In this document: piece by piece, positions 44,901-52,280 of the stretch
Layout: each line of letters begins with the position of its first letter
How positions within the stretch are numbered: position 1 is the stretch's first letter
NCBI GenBank assembly: GCA_003674045.1
Contig: PENC01000003.1
Coordinates: 186,001 to 250,000 of the forward strand
From: Streptomyces griseocarneus
GTDB lineage: Bacteria; Actinomycetota; Actinomycetes; Streptomycetales; Streptomycetaceae
Reading direction: 5' to 3'
DNA: 64,000 nucleotides
Translations under genes and position numbers: made by a program
Notes under the pieces: model-generated
Databases searched by the model: none
What the model was told of the DNA's origin: nothing
Seen by the model: the letters and a program-made list of their open reading frames with translations, nothing else

Positions 44901-46271
44901 TTCCTCAACAACCCGCTCCTGCTCCGCCCCTTCCACCGCAACCTCACCTTCCTCGGCTTCAACCTGGACCAGGTCGTCCACGACCCGGTCCGCGGCCCGC
45001 ACCTCTTGGGCTCCCTCACCGAACGCCTGGCGGCGGGCGCGTACCGGCCGATCCCGTACACCGTCTATCCGGCGGCCCGGGTCGACGAGGCGTTCCGGCT
45101 GCTCCAGCACTCGCGGCACACGGGGAAGGTCGTCGTCTCCTTCGACCCGGCGGACGAGCCGGTCCTCGTCGAACCCGCGCCCGCCGTACCGGAGCCGGAC
45201 CCCGACGGCACCTACCTGGTCACCGGGGGGCTGGGCGGCTTCGGTGCCGCCACCGCCGAGTGGCTCGCCGACCGCGGGGCACGGCACCTGGCCCTCGTCA
45301 GCCGCCGGGGTGCTCGAGCGCCGGAAGCGGCAGCCGTCCTGGAACGGCTCACCCGCCGCGGAGTCCATGCCACCGCCCACGCCGCCGATGTCACCGACGA
45401 ACAGGCCGTACGCGAGGTGATCGCGGCCGTCGACGCCACCGGGCACCCCCTGCGGGGCGTCGCCCACTGCGCCATGCACCTCGACGACGCCCCGCTCGCC
45501 GACCTCACCGACGAGCGGTTCGCCGCCGTCCTGGCACCCAAGGCAGCGGGAGCCGGGATCCTCGACCGGCTCACCGCCGACCGCGACCTGGACCTCTTCC
45601 TGCTGTACTCCTCCGTCAGCGCCCACACCGGCAACCCGGCGCAGGCCCCGTACGCCGCGGGCAACGCCTACCTCGAAGCCCTGGCCAGGGCCCGGCGCCA
45701 GGCGGGGCGGACCGCCACCGCGATCGCCTGGGGCCCGATCGCCGGGACGGGCTACGTCGCCCGCAACGACCTCGGACCGGCCATGACGGCGCTCGGCTTC
45801 GAACCCGTCACCCCGTCGGACGCCTTCGCCGCCGCCGACCGCCTCCTCGGCACGGACACCGCCGTCGCGGGCATCGGCCGCTACCGCTGGTCCCGCACCC
45901 GCCGCCTCCTCCCGTCCCTCGCCACGCCGCGCTACGCGCCCCTCGTCCCCGCGACCGCGGCCGAATCCGACGACACCCGCGAGGAACTGCTGCGCTCCCT
46001 CGCGTCCATGACCCCCGAGGACGCCCTCGACACCATCACCACGACCCTGACCCGCATCCTCGCCACCGTCCTCCACACCGACCCGGCGGAAACCGACCCC
46101 GACCGCCGCCTCGAGGAATTCGGCATGGACTCCCTCATGGGCACCGAATTCCTCCTGCACGCCCGCGAACACTTCGCCGTCCAGATCTCCCCGACGGAAC
46201 TCACGAGCGGGCACACGCCGAGGAAGCTGGCGCGGCTGGTCCATGAGCGGCTGGGGACGCACACGGGCTGA
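38943..46271 (+). CDS. Single-module highly reducing type I PKS (KS-AT-DH-MT-ER-KR-ACP)
   Basis: 2442 residues from ATG 38943, GGAGG upstream. Domains by motif: KS with C177 (VDTACSSALVAL), EAHGTGTPAGD and KSNLGHLEPAAG; AT with S620 (GHSVGE) and YAFHSRAMDPL; DH with H915 (DHRIGGTVLMP) and D1076; a C-methyltransferase-like domain with VLELGAGTLALT near 1370 and YDLVVAGDALHRADDLADTL; ER with LVHGAAGAVGHAVVQ near 1890; KR with TGGLGGFGAAT near 2093, LDD and Y2237; ACP with S2397 (GMDSLMG). All core active sites look intact. No thioesterase or docking tail. One module with a full reducing loop plus MT implies iterative use and a branched, saturated acyl chain. Confidence 0.93.
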   Translation: MGCDDRAVAIVGVGLRLPGGITDLDGLWTALREGRDAIGEMPRERWDKARFVDPGADRPGRSRTAAGGFLDDVAGFDAAYFGISPKEAPHIDPQQRLLLETAAEALDDAGIPAASLAGSDTCVFVGISDPAYGQLQLTMEDHTSPYAMSGSTLSIAANRLSYTFDLRGPSMAVDTACSSALVALDRACRTLLDGTSRTALVGGVNILVSPFGFAGFSHAGMLSRRGRCAAFSADADGFVRSEGGGVLVLKKLPDALADGDRVHAVVAGTGTNCDGRTRGMALPSSQAQEELLRTVYERTGVGPDDLVYFEAHGTGTPAGDPAEARAIGRALGQRRTSGPLPIGSVKSNLGHLEPAAGIPSVLKALLVLRHGTAPATLHAEPLNPGIDFAALGLAPTVEPVTLPRPTRPAVGVNAFGFGGANAHAVLTAPPLVPEDRPEPAARRLPVTVAARSPKALRELAARTAERLRHAAPEEFHDLAYTSTRRRTAHPHRATVLADGPQEAAERLEQLLAGTPTHGATARRPDRAGTVYVYSGNASQWPGMAADLLASDATFRTAVEEADAALTPYLGWSVAQELAHPEPSGWHRTETAQPALFAVQTGLTALLAAHGLHPAAVVGHSVGEVAAAHAAGALTLDQAARVIAERSGAQGRTAGTGRMAAVGLSAAAAQEELSRHDALEIAGINGDRAVTVAGPADPLAALGAELRARDVFFRDLGLDYAFHSRAMDPLADVLRTALAGLAPGPARVPFLSTVTGGALPGEELTADYWWRNVRCPVRFADAITRALDRDTGILVEIGPHPVLRSYLRRADAVYVPTLHRDGDGLREAAAAVAALLAAGAPVDWRTHFPHSGRVVDLPAYPWQRERQWHGTPDDMIVRSSGTGRLDHPMLGQRLPAPHALWEGTVEPQLVPWLGDHRIGGTVLMPAAAYVEMALSAGQRALGRPAEVRHLEIARPLPFGWPDPRGARLQTAVTPDGGTLAISSSEGRGAPCEPVVRAHVRTLLGAPPPPLDADAIRARCPRTVGRTDYYRTCHRVGLEVGPALQLLDELRVGEGELLATYRYEDPGDPYTVHPVVLDGPLQATVALVEEWMRDGQAYLPTVFAAVRAWRTPAPAGLVHLRLRAHTETEFCWDITYADPDGTVTAEIDGCRTRRTYNTERTPLTVQHTVLRAAPHPDAPAAPSPLPPPTTLLAAAEERIGELRTALRATGHDRFTAAAEETGAHCWAAALAGLLTDPTAPFGMPDLLDGGLQPHHRRLARLMLPLLARHGLATAVPDSRWRLTGTPYRCQELLRGLIEDHPAFGSESALLNQRLLGLPALLRDAEDAPAPLDDIALEQLQDTAPGHRFTHRVARTLLEHVVRQWPQDRPLCVLELGAGTLALTAALLPALPADRTRYTYTDVTTAAFARAEHRFADHDVIDHRTLDPDADPLSQGFTEGGYDLVVAGDALHRADDLADTLRRLHTLLAPGGLLLATEPHHSRRHALLHGTTGTFWQRRDRTLRPETRLLPDDRWRPLLTECGFTGTVQLGTDDRTVLLATAQRPAPVPLPRAAGSTWLVAAESPAEDVVRQALADALGTARAVAAATDPAVWTAELTAEPADVVLLLADQPDPRHTVARTCHVAAVLRALAHAHDALPESARPRVWLVTRPTGLFPAPERPAHPADAAVWALARTLANERPGLRLHRISLDRADDPAADARRLAYELLTPTDEDEVVLTRHGRFVPRETQRPADRPAAIRRDVPFVLGVHDPGLSRRLVWRETGPLRPGPGEVVVDVRVVALNYRDPMRANGLLPPEAVEGSPMSRGLGTDGAGVVAAVGPGATGFAVGDRVCGLMPAALASQTVTPCFSLLHVPDTMSLAGAATLPVAFLTVHHTLAEQARPLPGETVLVHGAAGAVGHAVVQCARALGLHVIATAGSAVKRDLLRTLGADHVLDSRTLDFAPRVREVTDGRGVDIVVNSLSGEAIAHSLDLLRPNGRFIELGKRDIFLNNPLLLRPFHRNLTFLGFNLDQVVHDPVRGPHLLGSLTERLAAGAYRPIPYTVYPAARVDEAFRLLQHSRHTGKVVVSFDPADEPVLVEPAPAVPEPDPDGTYLVTGGLGGFGAATAEWLADRGARHLALVSRRGARAPEAAAVLERLTRRGVHATAHAADVTDEQAVREVIAAVDATGHPLRGVAHCAMHLDDAPLADLTDERFAAVLAPKAAGAGILDRLTADRDLDLFLLYSSVSAHTGNPAQAPYAAGNAYLEALARARRQAGRTATAIAWGPIAGTGYVARNDLGPAMTALGFEPVTPSDAFAAADRLLGTDTAVAGIGRYRWSRTRRLLPSLATPRYAPLVPATAAESDDTREELLRSLASMTPEDALDTITTTLTRILATVLHTDPAETDPDRRLEEFGMDSLMGTEFLLHAREHFAVQISPTELTSGHTPRKLARLVHERLGTHTG

Positions 46272-46295
46272 ACCCCTGTGACCGGGATCCTCCGG

Positions 46296-49200
46296 TCAAT
46301 TTCCTCGGCACAGCGGGCCGTCGGGGAGGTGAGAGGGGAGGATGTCCCGTTCCCCCCGGGAGAATTCATCATTTCCGATGACGTCGCAGAGTGCGCGGCG
46401 CCAGGCACCCGTACTGAGCGGGAACGGCTGGATGTCCTCATTGTCGGCCGTGGTGAACAGGAGGGTGTGTCCGTCGCCGGAGAATCCGATGGGCTTTCTC
46501 CTGATGTCGTAGGAAGAGGTGCCGAACTCCTCGCCGAGGTCCCAGGACGCTTCGTACGATTGCTCACCGATGCGGTAGATCCGCACCTTGTTCCCATAGC
46601 TGTAGAGGTAACGCCCCTGGTCGTCGAGGAAGCCGCTGATGCCCAGGTCGTTCTTGTCCCCCGGCATCCCGGTGAGGGGCAAGGGCCCGAGCTCCTTGCG
46701 CAGCGGGCGGAGACTCCACAGCTCGACGGTCGACCCTTGCCGCAGGACGGCGGCGTAGCGGCCGCCGGGGTCGACCGTGACGGCCACGGTGTCCGGTCCG
46801 AGGGCGTAGCGCGCGGACACGCGGCCGTTGCGGAGATCCACCACGGTGATGTTCGGGTTGCCCGGCCAGGCGATCGCGACCTTGGCCGTACCCGGATACG
46901 CGGAGAAGGTGAAGTCGGACGGCCCGTTGCGCACCCCCCACGCGGATTCCTTCCCGAGCCCGAGGGGAGCGGCGTCGTAGCGCGAGAGTTCACGGCCGGT
47001 CAGGGGATCCCATTGCTGGATCACCGTGCCGGAGGAGGTGATGAGGCTCCCGTCCCTGTCGAAGAGAAAGCGGTGGGCCTGACCGGCATGCTCGGTCGCC
47101 GGTCTTTCGGGCAGGGTGATGAGACTTCGCTGCCGGAGCGATGAGGCGTCGCGGACGGCGATGGCGTCCTTGCCGACCTGGTCGGCCAGCAGGTTGCTCT
47201 CCTCGTGGAGCTTGATGAGCCTCGCGGGTTCCGCATAGGCACTCGGCATCCAGGCAGGAGTGGGACGGTCGGCTTCCGCGACGACCTTGCCGGGCTCCGC
47301 GGTGTCCCTGATCTGGATCCGGGAACCCGACGCGACGATCGCTGTTTCGCGTTTTCCGTCGCGTGTGGTGATCGCCTGGCTGACCGTACCGGCGTCGGAC
47401 GCGGGGATGTCGATGTACTTCAGCGAGGCGGTGTCGCTGCCCAGCAGCAGGAGTTCGCCGTCGCTCGTGATCAGCCGGTGAATGTCCGGGAGGAGGCGGT
47501 GGTTCCAGCGGGTCCGGGAGGCGAGCCTGCCGTGCTTCAGATCGATCAGCCGCAGATCCTGCGGTTTGAGGGCCGCCAGGAGTCCCTTGTCGTCCGTTGC
47601 GATGTCTCCGCACATCAGGCCGGCATCACGGCCGGTATAGCGGCCCTGCTCGGCGCCGTCGGATGTCTTTCTGCTGCTGATGGTGATCTGGTTGCCCTCC
47701 TTCCTGCATGTCACCACGGCTGTCCCGTCCCCTGAGACGGTGTGGGACCGGACCCCGTCCACCACTGTTCTCGCGGCCCCGGTGGGGAGTTCCACCATGG
47801 TCAGCCCGCGCGAGTTGTCGTCCGTCGAGGAGCTCCGGGTCGTCAGTGTGCCGATCAGCAGGCTGCGGCCGTCGGGGCCGAAGCGGGGATCTCCCGAGGC
47901 GTCGCGAGGGGCGGGAACCTTCCCCTCGGCCCGTCCGGTGTCCGCGTTCCACCAGGTGATGGTGTCCGGATAGTCGGATACGGTGACGGCCACCAGGTGC
48001 CCGTCGTTCGAGAGATCCGCGGCGAACTTCCCGACGGCGGGCCGTCGCAGGCCGGTCGGGAAGCGGTGCAGAGGGCCGAGAATCCGGCTGCCTGTCGCCT
48101 CGACGTCGAACCAGGCGATGGAGCCGTCGGCGAGGACCGCGCCCGCTCGTCTGCCGTCGCCCGATACCAGCGCGCGCTCGGCCAGGACCGGCATGGTCGC
48201 CTGCCGGCTGCGTACCGTCCCCGTGACGGCGTGCACGAAGACCGTCAGTCTCCCGGTATGGGAGGTCGTCACCACGACATTGCCGTCCCGGCTGGCCCGG
48301 AAGGAACGTATGCCACCGGCGACCCCCGACAGCGTCCGGCGCAGCCCGGTGACGCCGAGGTAGTTGCGCAGCAGCGCGTTGCGCGCCTCCTGTGTCGGTG
48401 ACGCGTCGTAGGCGGCCAGGGCCAGCTTGGCGGCCAGTACCGGATCGATCCGTTGCTGATCGGCCGAATACTGGGCCAGGGAACGGGAGGCGGCGACGGC
48501 GTTCCGTTCCCTGGTCACCTGCCTCTGGTAGACGTAGAGGGAACCGAGAACCAGGGCAACCGCGAGAATGCCGATCAAGGTCGTGTTGAGGCGCCGCTTG
48601 CGGCGGGCCGCGGCCTGCCGGCGCTTTCGGCTGGCGGCGAGGAACGCGCTGATTTCCGTCGGCAGGGGTCGTCGGCGGGCCCATTCGGTGCCTTCCGCGA
48701 GGGCCGTTCCGTCGAGCAGGTCCGCGGAGAGGCCGCTGTCGCTGTGGCGTTGATGCTGTTCGGCGGTCCGGTGCAGCCAGACCTGGAAGCGGTGGTCCTG
48801 GGCCACCCAGTCGCGGAGATCGCCCCAGTCGCGTATGAGCGCGTCGTGGATGAGTTCCGCCGTGGGCTCGCCGGGGGTCCCGTCGGGCCGGGTGGCCGTG
48901 CCGGTGGTGACGATGCGGTGGCGCGTCAGGGCGGCCAGCACGTCGTCGAAGTGCGATGCGGCCGTGGGGTGTTCGTCATCGCTTCCGGTGGCCAGCGTGC
49001 GAAGAGCGGCCAGGGGAACCTGCTGACGTGTGGCGGGGACGGCGCGGCTCTCGTCGGCGGGCCGCACCAGCGCGGTGAGCAGTCTCCGCGCCGTCAGGCG
49101 GTGCTCGGAGGGCAGTTGGGCGATGGCGGTGTTGCACCAGGTGGTCAGGCTGCCGGTGACTTCGCCGATCTGCTGGTAGGCGTGATGGGTGAGCCGTCCG

Positions 49201-50591
49201 TCGGAGCGGCGTTCCCACAGCTGGCTCAGCGCGAGTTCCAGGGGCGGGAGCAGCGTGATGGGCGCCTGCCGGGCGGGGTGGGCGGCCAGGACGTCCGTGA
49301 TGATGCGTTCCGGCAGGCCGTCCTCCAGGCGCAGGCCCACCGCCTCGGCGGGACGGGCGATGATCGCCCGGAGCTCCGGGACACCGAGCGTGGCGGGCAC
49401 GTTGAGCAGCCCGGACGCCGCGGATTCCAGCAGATCCGGCGCCAGGGCGGCCAGTTGCGGGTAGAAGTCGTCCCGCATGACCAGGACCAGGGTGACCGGG
49501 GCGTGCGAGTCGACGACCGTCAGCAGCGCTTTCGCGGCGGCCACGCGGGCGTGGGGCGACCGGCCGTCCGTGGCGTCCGGCTGAGTGAGGAGCTCCTCGA
49601 ACTGGTCGACGACCACGAGGAGACGCTCGTGACGCGGTTCGGCGGCGAGACGGCGTTCCGCGGCTGGAAGAAGCCCCTCCGCACCGGCTCCGGGGAGGCC
49701 CGCACGCTCCAGTTCGGCCAGCAAGTCCTGGCCCGGGCGCGCGAGCACCGGCAGCCAGCGGTCACTGCCGGGTATGCGGCCCGAGGCCAGGGCGGGCAGG
49801 AGACCGGCCTGGACGAGGGAGGACTTGCCGGCGCCCGACGGGCCCAGCAGCAGGAGCACCCGCCGCTGTCCGCCGAGGGCGGTCAGCAGGCTCTCCACCG
49901 CGACGTCCCGGCCGTGGAACCAGTCGGCGTGGTCCGCGGTGAACGGTTCCAGGCCGCGATACGGCCGGACCTGCTGCTCGACGAGGTCCGGCCATGCCGT
50001 ACGCAGGACCTGCGTGGGCGTGGCGTAGGCCAGCGACAGCCCCTTGAGGTGCTGGTCCGGCGCGGCGATGGAAGTGACCATGCCGATGACCAGGCCACTG
50101 GTCTCGTCGATCACCGGACCGCCGCTGAACCCGGTGGTCAGATCGTTGGCGTCGGCCAGTTGGAGCAGCGGTCCTGCGGCACCGCCGTTCGCCAGCAGGT
50201 CACCGGCCGTCGCGTATCCGAAGTGGCCGCCGGGCGGGGCCTGGGCCGGGAAGCCGAAGGCACGGACCTTGTGGCCGCGGCAGCCCTCGGCCGATCCGAG
50301 CCGCAGCGGTGCGACATCCGTCGGAGCGGTGCTCAGCCGGAGGACGGCCATGTCCCCGGCCTCCGGCGCGCTCCACGGTCCGGCCAGCACCTCCGCCTCG
50401 ACGTGCCCCGCGATTCCTTTGTGCGGAAAGCCCAGCCACACGGTGGCACCGGGGCCGTGACCGGCGGCGGCGACCACGTGCGCACACGTGATGACGATGT
50501 CCGCGCCGACCAGGAAACCGGCTCCCGCCACGCCACCGTTCGAGTCGAAGACCTGGGCCACGGAACGGGAGAACTCGGAAGGGGCCCGCAT
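46296..50591 (-). CDS. Trypsin-like protease / nSTAND NTPase / TM / beta-propeller protein
   Basis: 1431 residues from ATG 50591. Residues 1-200 form a trypsin-fold protease with triad H38 (ITCAHVV), D80 (GDMAVLRL) and S156 (TGFSGGPV). A STAND NTPase follows: Walker A GPSGAGKSSLVQAG (250-263), Walker B LLVVVDQFEELL (324-335) and IHDALIRDWG before a helical region. One transmembrane helix lies at about 669-688, and the remaining roughly 700 residues are WD40-like beta-propeller repeats. This layout is known from bacterial conflict and immune proteins: the propeller senses, the NTPase oligomerises and the protease acts. It is divergent from the RES/macro operon. Confidence 0.88.
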   Translation of the reverse strand: MRAPSEFSRSVAQVFDSNGGVAGAGFLVGADIVITCAHVVAAAGHGPGATVWLGFPHKGIAGHVEAEVLAGPWSAPEAGDMAVLRLSTAPTDVAPLRLGSAEGCRGHKVRAFGFPAQAPPGGHFGYATAGDLLANGGAAGPLLQLADANDLTTGFSGGPVIDETSGLVIGMVTSIAAPDQHLKGLSLAYATPTQVLRTAWPDLVEQQVRPYRGLEPFTADHADWFHGRDVAVESLLTALGGQRRVLLLLGPSGAGKSSLVQAGLLPALASGRIPGSDRWLPVLARPGQDLLAELERAGLPGAGAEGLLPAAERRLAAEPRHERLLVVVDQFEELLTQPDATDGRSPHARVAAAKALLTVVDSHAPVTLVLVMRDDFYPQLAALAPDLLESAASGLLNVPATLGVPELRAIIARPAEAVGLRLEDGLPERIITDVLAAHPARQAPITLLPPLELALSQLWERRSDGRLTHHAYQQIGEVTGSLTTWCNTAIAQLPSEHRLTARRLLTALVRPADESRAVPATRQQVPLAALRTLATGSDDEHPTAASHFDDVLAALTRHRIVTTGTATRPDGTPGEPTAELIHDALIRDWGDLRDWVAQDHRFQVWLHRTAEQHQRHSDSGLSADLLDGTALAEGTEWARRRPLPTEISAFLAASRKRRQAAARRKRRLNTTLIGILAVALVLGSLYVYQRQVTRERNAVAASRSLAQYSADQQRIDPVLAAKLALAAYDASPTQEARNALLRNYLGVTGLRRTLSGVAGGIRSFRASRDGNVVVTTSHTGRLTVFVHAVTGTVRSRQATMPVLAERALVSGDGRRAGAVLADGSIAWFDVEATGSRILGPLHRFPTGLRRPAVGKFAADLSNDGHLVAVTVSDYPDTITWWNADTGRAEGKVPAPRDASGDPRFGPDGRSLLIGTLTTRSSSTDDNSRGLTMVELPTGAARTVVDGVRSHTVSGDGTAVVTCRKEGNQITISSRKTSDGAEQGRYTGRDAGLMCGDIATDDKGLLAALKPQDLRLIDLKHGRLASRTRWNHRLLPDIHRLITSDGELLLLGSDTASLKYIDIPASDAGTVSQAITTRDGKRETAIVASGSRIQIRDTAEPGKVVAEADRPTPAWMPSAYAEPARLIKLHEESNLLADQVGKDAIAVRDASSLRQRSLITLPERPATEHAGQAHRFLFDRDGSLITSSGTVIQQWDPLTGRELSRYDAAPLGLGKESAWGVRNGPSDFTFSAYPGTAKVAIAWPGNPNITVVDLRNGRVSARYALGPDTVAVTVDPGGRYAAVLRQGSTVELWSLRPLRKELGPLPLTGMPGDKNDLGISGFLDDQGRYLYSYGNKVRIYRIGEQSYEASWDLGEEFGTSSYDIRRKPIGFSGDGHTLLFTTADNEDIQPFPLSTGAWRRALCDVIGNDEFSRGERDILPSHLPDGPLCRGN

Positions 50592-50838
50592 GGTGTTGTC
50601 CGTCAACGTAGTTCCGTATGCCGCATGAGTTCCTGTCTCCGCAGTAGTCCGGGATTCGCCCCTGGCGCGGTTGCCGAGTTCCGTATTCTGACACCTGGTA
50701 CGGCAGAGATCAGGTATCGGAATCCGGACAATGCGCGGTGCTGCGTCGGCAGTTCGGCACCCGCTGACCCGAGGCGCCGGCACGTACGGTGGAAAGCATC
50801 CGGACCGATGGCCGATGGCCGGTCGAAAGGAGGACGAG
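50592..50838. promoter_or_regulatory. Divergent control region of the conflict island
   Basis: 247 bp between the protease-NTPase and antitoxin genes. The part near 50680-50740 is AT-richer (TTCCGTATTCTGACACC, CAGGTATCGG) and is the likely promoter area for both directions. The antitoxin-like protein could act here, but no operator repeat was convincingly seen. Confidence 0.35.
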
Positions 50839-51621
50839 GTGGATCATTTAGCACACCTGCGCACGGTGATCGGAGACCAGCAGGACGGTATCCGCGCGCA
50901 TCTCGGCGACGAACAACGCGCCCTGCTCGACGCCGCTCTGCAACGTCTCGCCGACGCCACCGGGAATTTCCCCGCGACCATGCGAGCTGTGCACGACATC
51001 CGCCTTGCCCTCGGCCACCTTCCGGCCGGTCATCCCGTATGGCAGGCGCTCAATTCCCTGCTCTCCTCCTTCACCGACTCCGCGATGCCGAGAGGCCCGG
51101 TGCCGGCCACGAGCGCCGTGCTGACCAGGCCGCCGGAGCACGACACCACCTCGTCCCCGGACGGAGGGACGGGAGACGAAGTCCCGGAACCACCCGGCGG
51201 CACGCTGGCCGGAGAAGGGATCACCGAGCCCATGGCCGTCCCGGAGCCCGCCCCCGCGACCATCTCGATCGTGGCCACCGTGCAGCGCCGACTGCTGCGG
51301 GCGCCCTCGCTCTCGGCCGAAGAGGCACGCGACCGCTGCGCGGGCGGCCCGCCTCCCCAGGAGCTGATCCGGCTCGACGACCCGGTGCGCGGCACACGGT
51401 ATCCGGCCTTCCAGTTCGCCCTCGGCCCCGGCGGCGCGCCCATCCCCGTGGTGCGGCAGGTCAATCGGACGCTCCTCGCGCACATCGACCCCTGGGGCGC
51501 CGCGGACTGGTGGCTCAGCGGCAACACCTGGCTGGGCGGGCCACCCGTGTCGTTCCTCGGGGTGCTGCCCGACGCGTCCCTGGCGGGCGTGGCCCAGGCT
51601 CTCGTGGACGGCGACCGATGA
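50839..51621 (+). CDS. ParS/MbcA-like antitoxin partner of RES toxin, with TTA codon
   Basis: 260 residues from GTG 50839, chosen for AAAGGAGG at 50826-50833. Codon 4 is TTA (50848-50850), the rare leucine codon read by the bldA tRNA. The N-terminal 80 residues are helical, then comes a disordered Pro/Thr/Gly-rich linker. The C-terminal domain (LSAEEARDR ... RYPAFQFAL ... VVRQVNRTLLAHIDPWGAADWWLSGNTWLGG) matches the toxin-binding domain that sits beside RES toxins. It overlaps the RES gene by ATGA. No DNA-binding helix-turn-helix was seen. Confidence 0.72.
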   Translation: MDHLAHLRTVIGDQQDGIRAHLGDEQRALLDAALQRLADATGNFPATMRAVHDIRLALGHLPAGHPVWQALNSLLSSFTDSAMPRGPVPATSAVLTRPPEHDTTSSPDGGTGDEVPEPPGGTLAGEGITEPMAVPEPAPATISIVATVQRRLLRAPSLSAEEARDRCAGGPPPQELIRLDDPVRGTRYPAFQFALGPGGAPIPVVRQVNRTLLAHIDPWGAADWWLSGNTWLGGPPVSFLGVLPDASLAGVAQALVDGDR

Positions 51622-52280
51622 CGGGCAACATCTCGCCCGCCGCCTATGCGATGCGGCCCAATCCCTACACCCTCCCCGCGGGCACCGCCTGGTGGCGGGT
51701 GCACAACAAGGCCCGGCCGGCCGGGCAGTTCAACCCCGTCTCCGTCGACGCGCACTTCGGCGGCAACCGCTTCGACGGGACCTCCTACGACCCGTACCCC
51801 TACCTCTACCTGGCCAGCGATCCTGCCACCGCCCTCGCCGAGACGCTCCTGCGCTCGCTGGACTTCGACACCGCGTCGGGCATGCGCCTCATCCCGTACG
51901 CCGCCGTCGCGAACAAGGCCCTCAGCATGGTGCGGACCCGGTTCGACCAGCGGCTCATCTCCCTCATCAGCGAGGAGGACCTCGCAGCCGTCTGCCAGGA
52001 CTCCTGGCTGCTGGAGACGGAAGGGGACGGCTATGCCAAGACACGGCGCTGGGCCAGCGAGATGCGCGCCCAGGAGCCCGAGGCCACAGGGCTCGTCTGG
52101 CAGTCCCGAAGGCACCGGCCCCGCCTCGCCTCGGTGCTCTTCCACGACCGGTGCGGCAAGGAACCCCTCGCCGAGGTCCCGGTGAACGAGTTCCGGGACC
52201 TCGGCTCCCCGGCCGGTGTCGCCGCCGTCAACCGTCTCCTGGTGCCACTGCGCGCCGCCGTCGCCACACCCTGGCGATGA
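51618..52280 (+). CDS. RES-domain toxin (NAD+-consuming)
   Basis: 220 residues from ATG 51618, sharing ATGA with the previous stop. The family signature residues are present: R27 (WWRVHN), E75 (ATALAETLLR) and S163 (GLVWQSRR, followed by SVLFHDR). RES toxins such as MbcT of Mycobacterium tuberculosis destroy NAD+, releasing nicotinamide and ADP-ribose-1''-phosphate. Translational coupling to the antitoxin partner and to the macro-domain gene downstream implies one functional unit. Confidence 0.88.
   Translation: MTGNISPAAYAMRPNPYTLPAGTAWWRVHNKARPAGQFNPVSVDAHFGGNRFDGTSYDPYPYLYLASDPATALAETLLRSLDFDTASGMRLIPYAAVANKALSMVRTRFDQRLISLISEEDLAAVCQDSWLLETEGDGYAKTRRWASEMRAQEPEATGLVWQSRRHRPRLASVLFHDRCGKEPLAEVPVNEFRDLGSPAGVAAVNRLLVPLRAAVATPWR

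Noticed and set aside
48453..52280. 1275-codon plus-strand frame spanning the nSTAND gene into the RES gene
   Set aside because: Only its last 220 codons, from ATG 51618, are the RES gene; the rest is antisense to the protease-NTPase gene or out of frame with the antitoxin.
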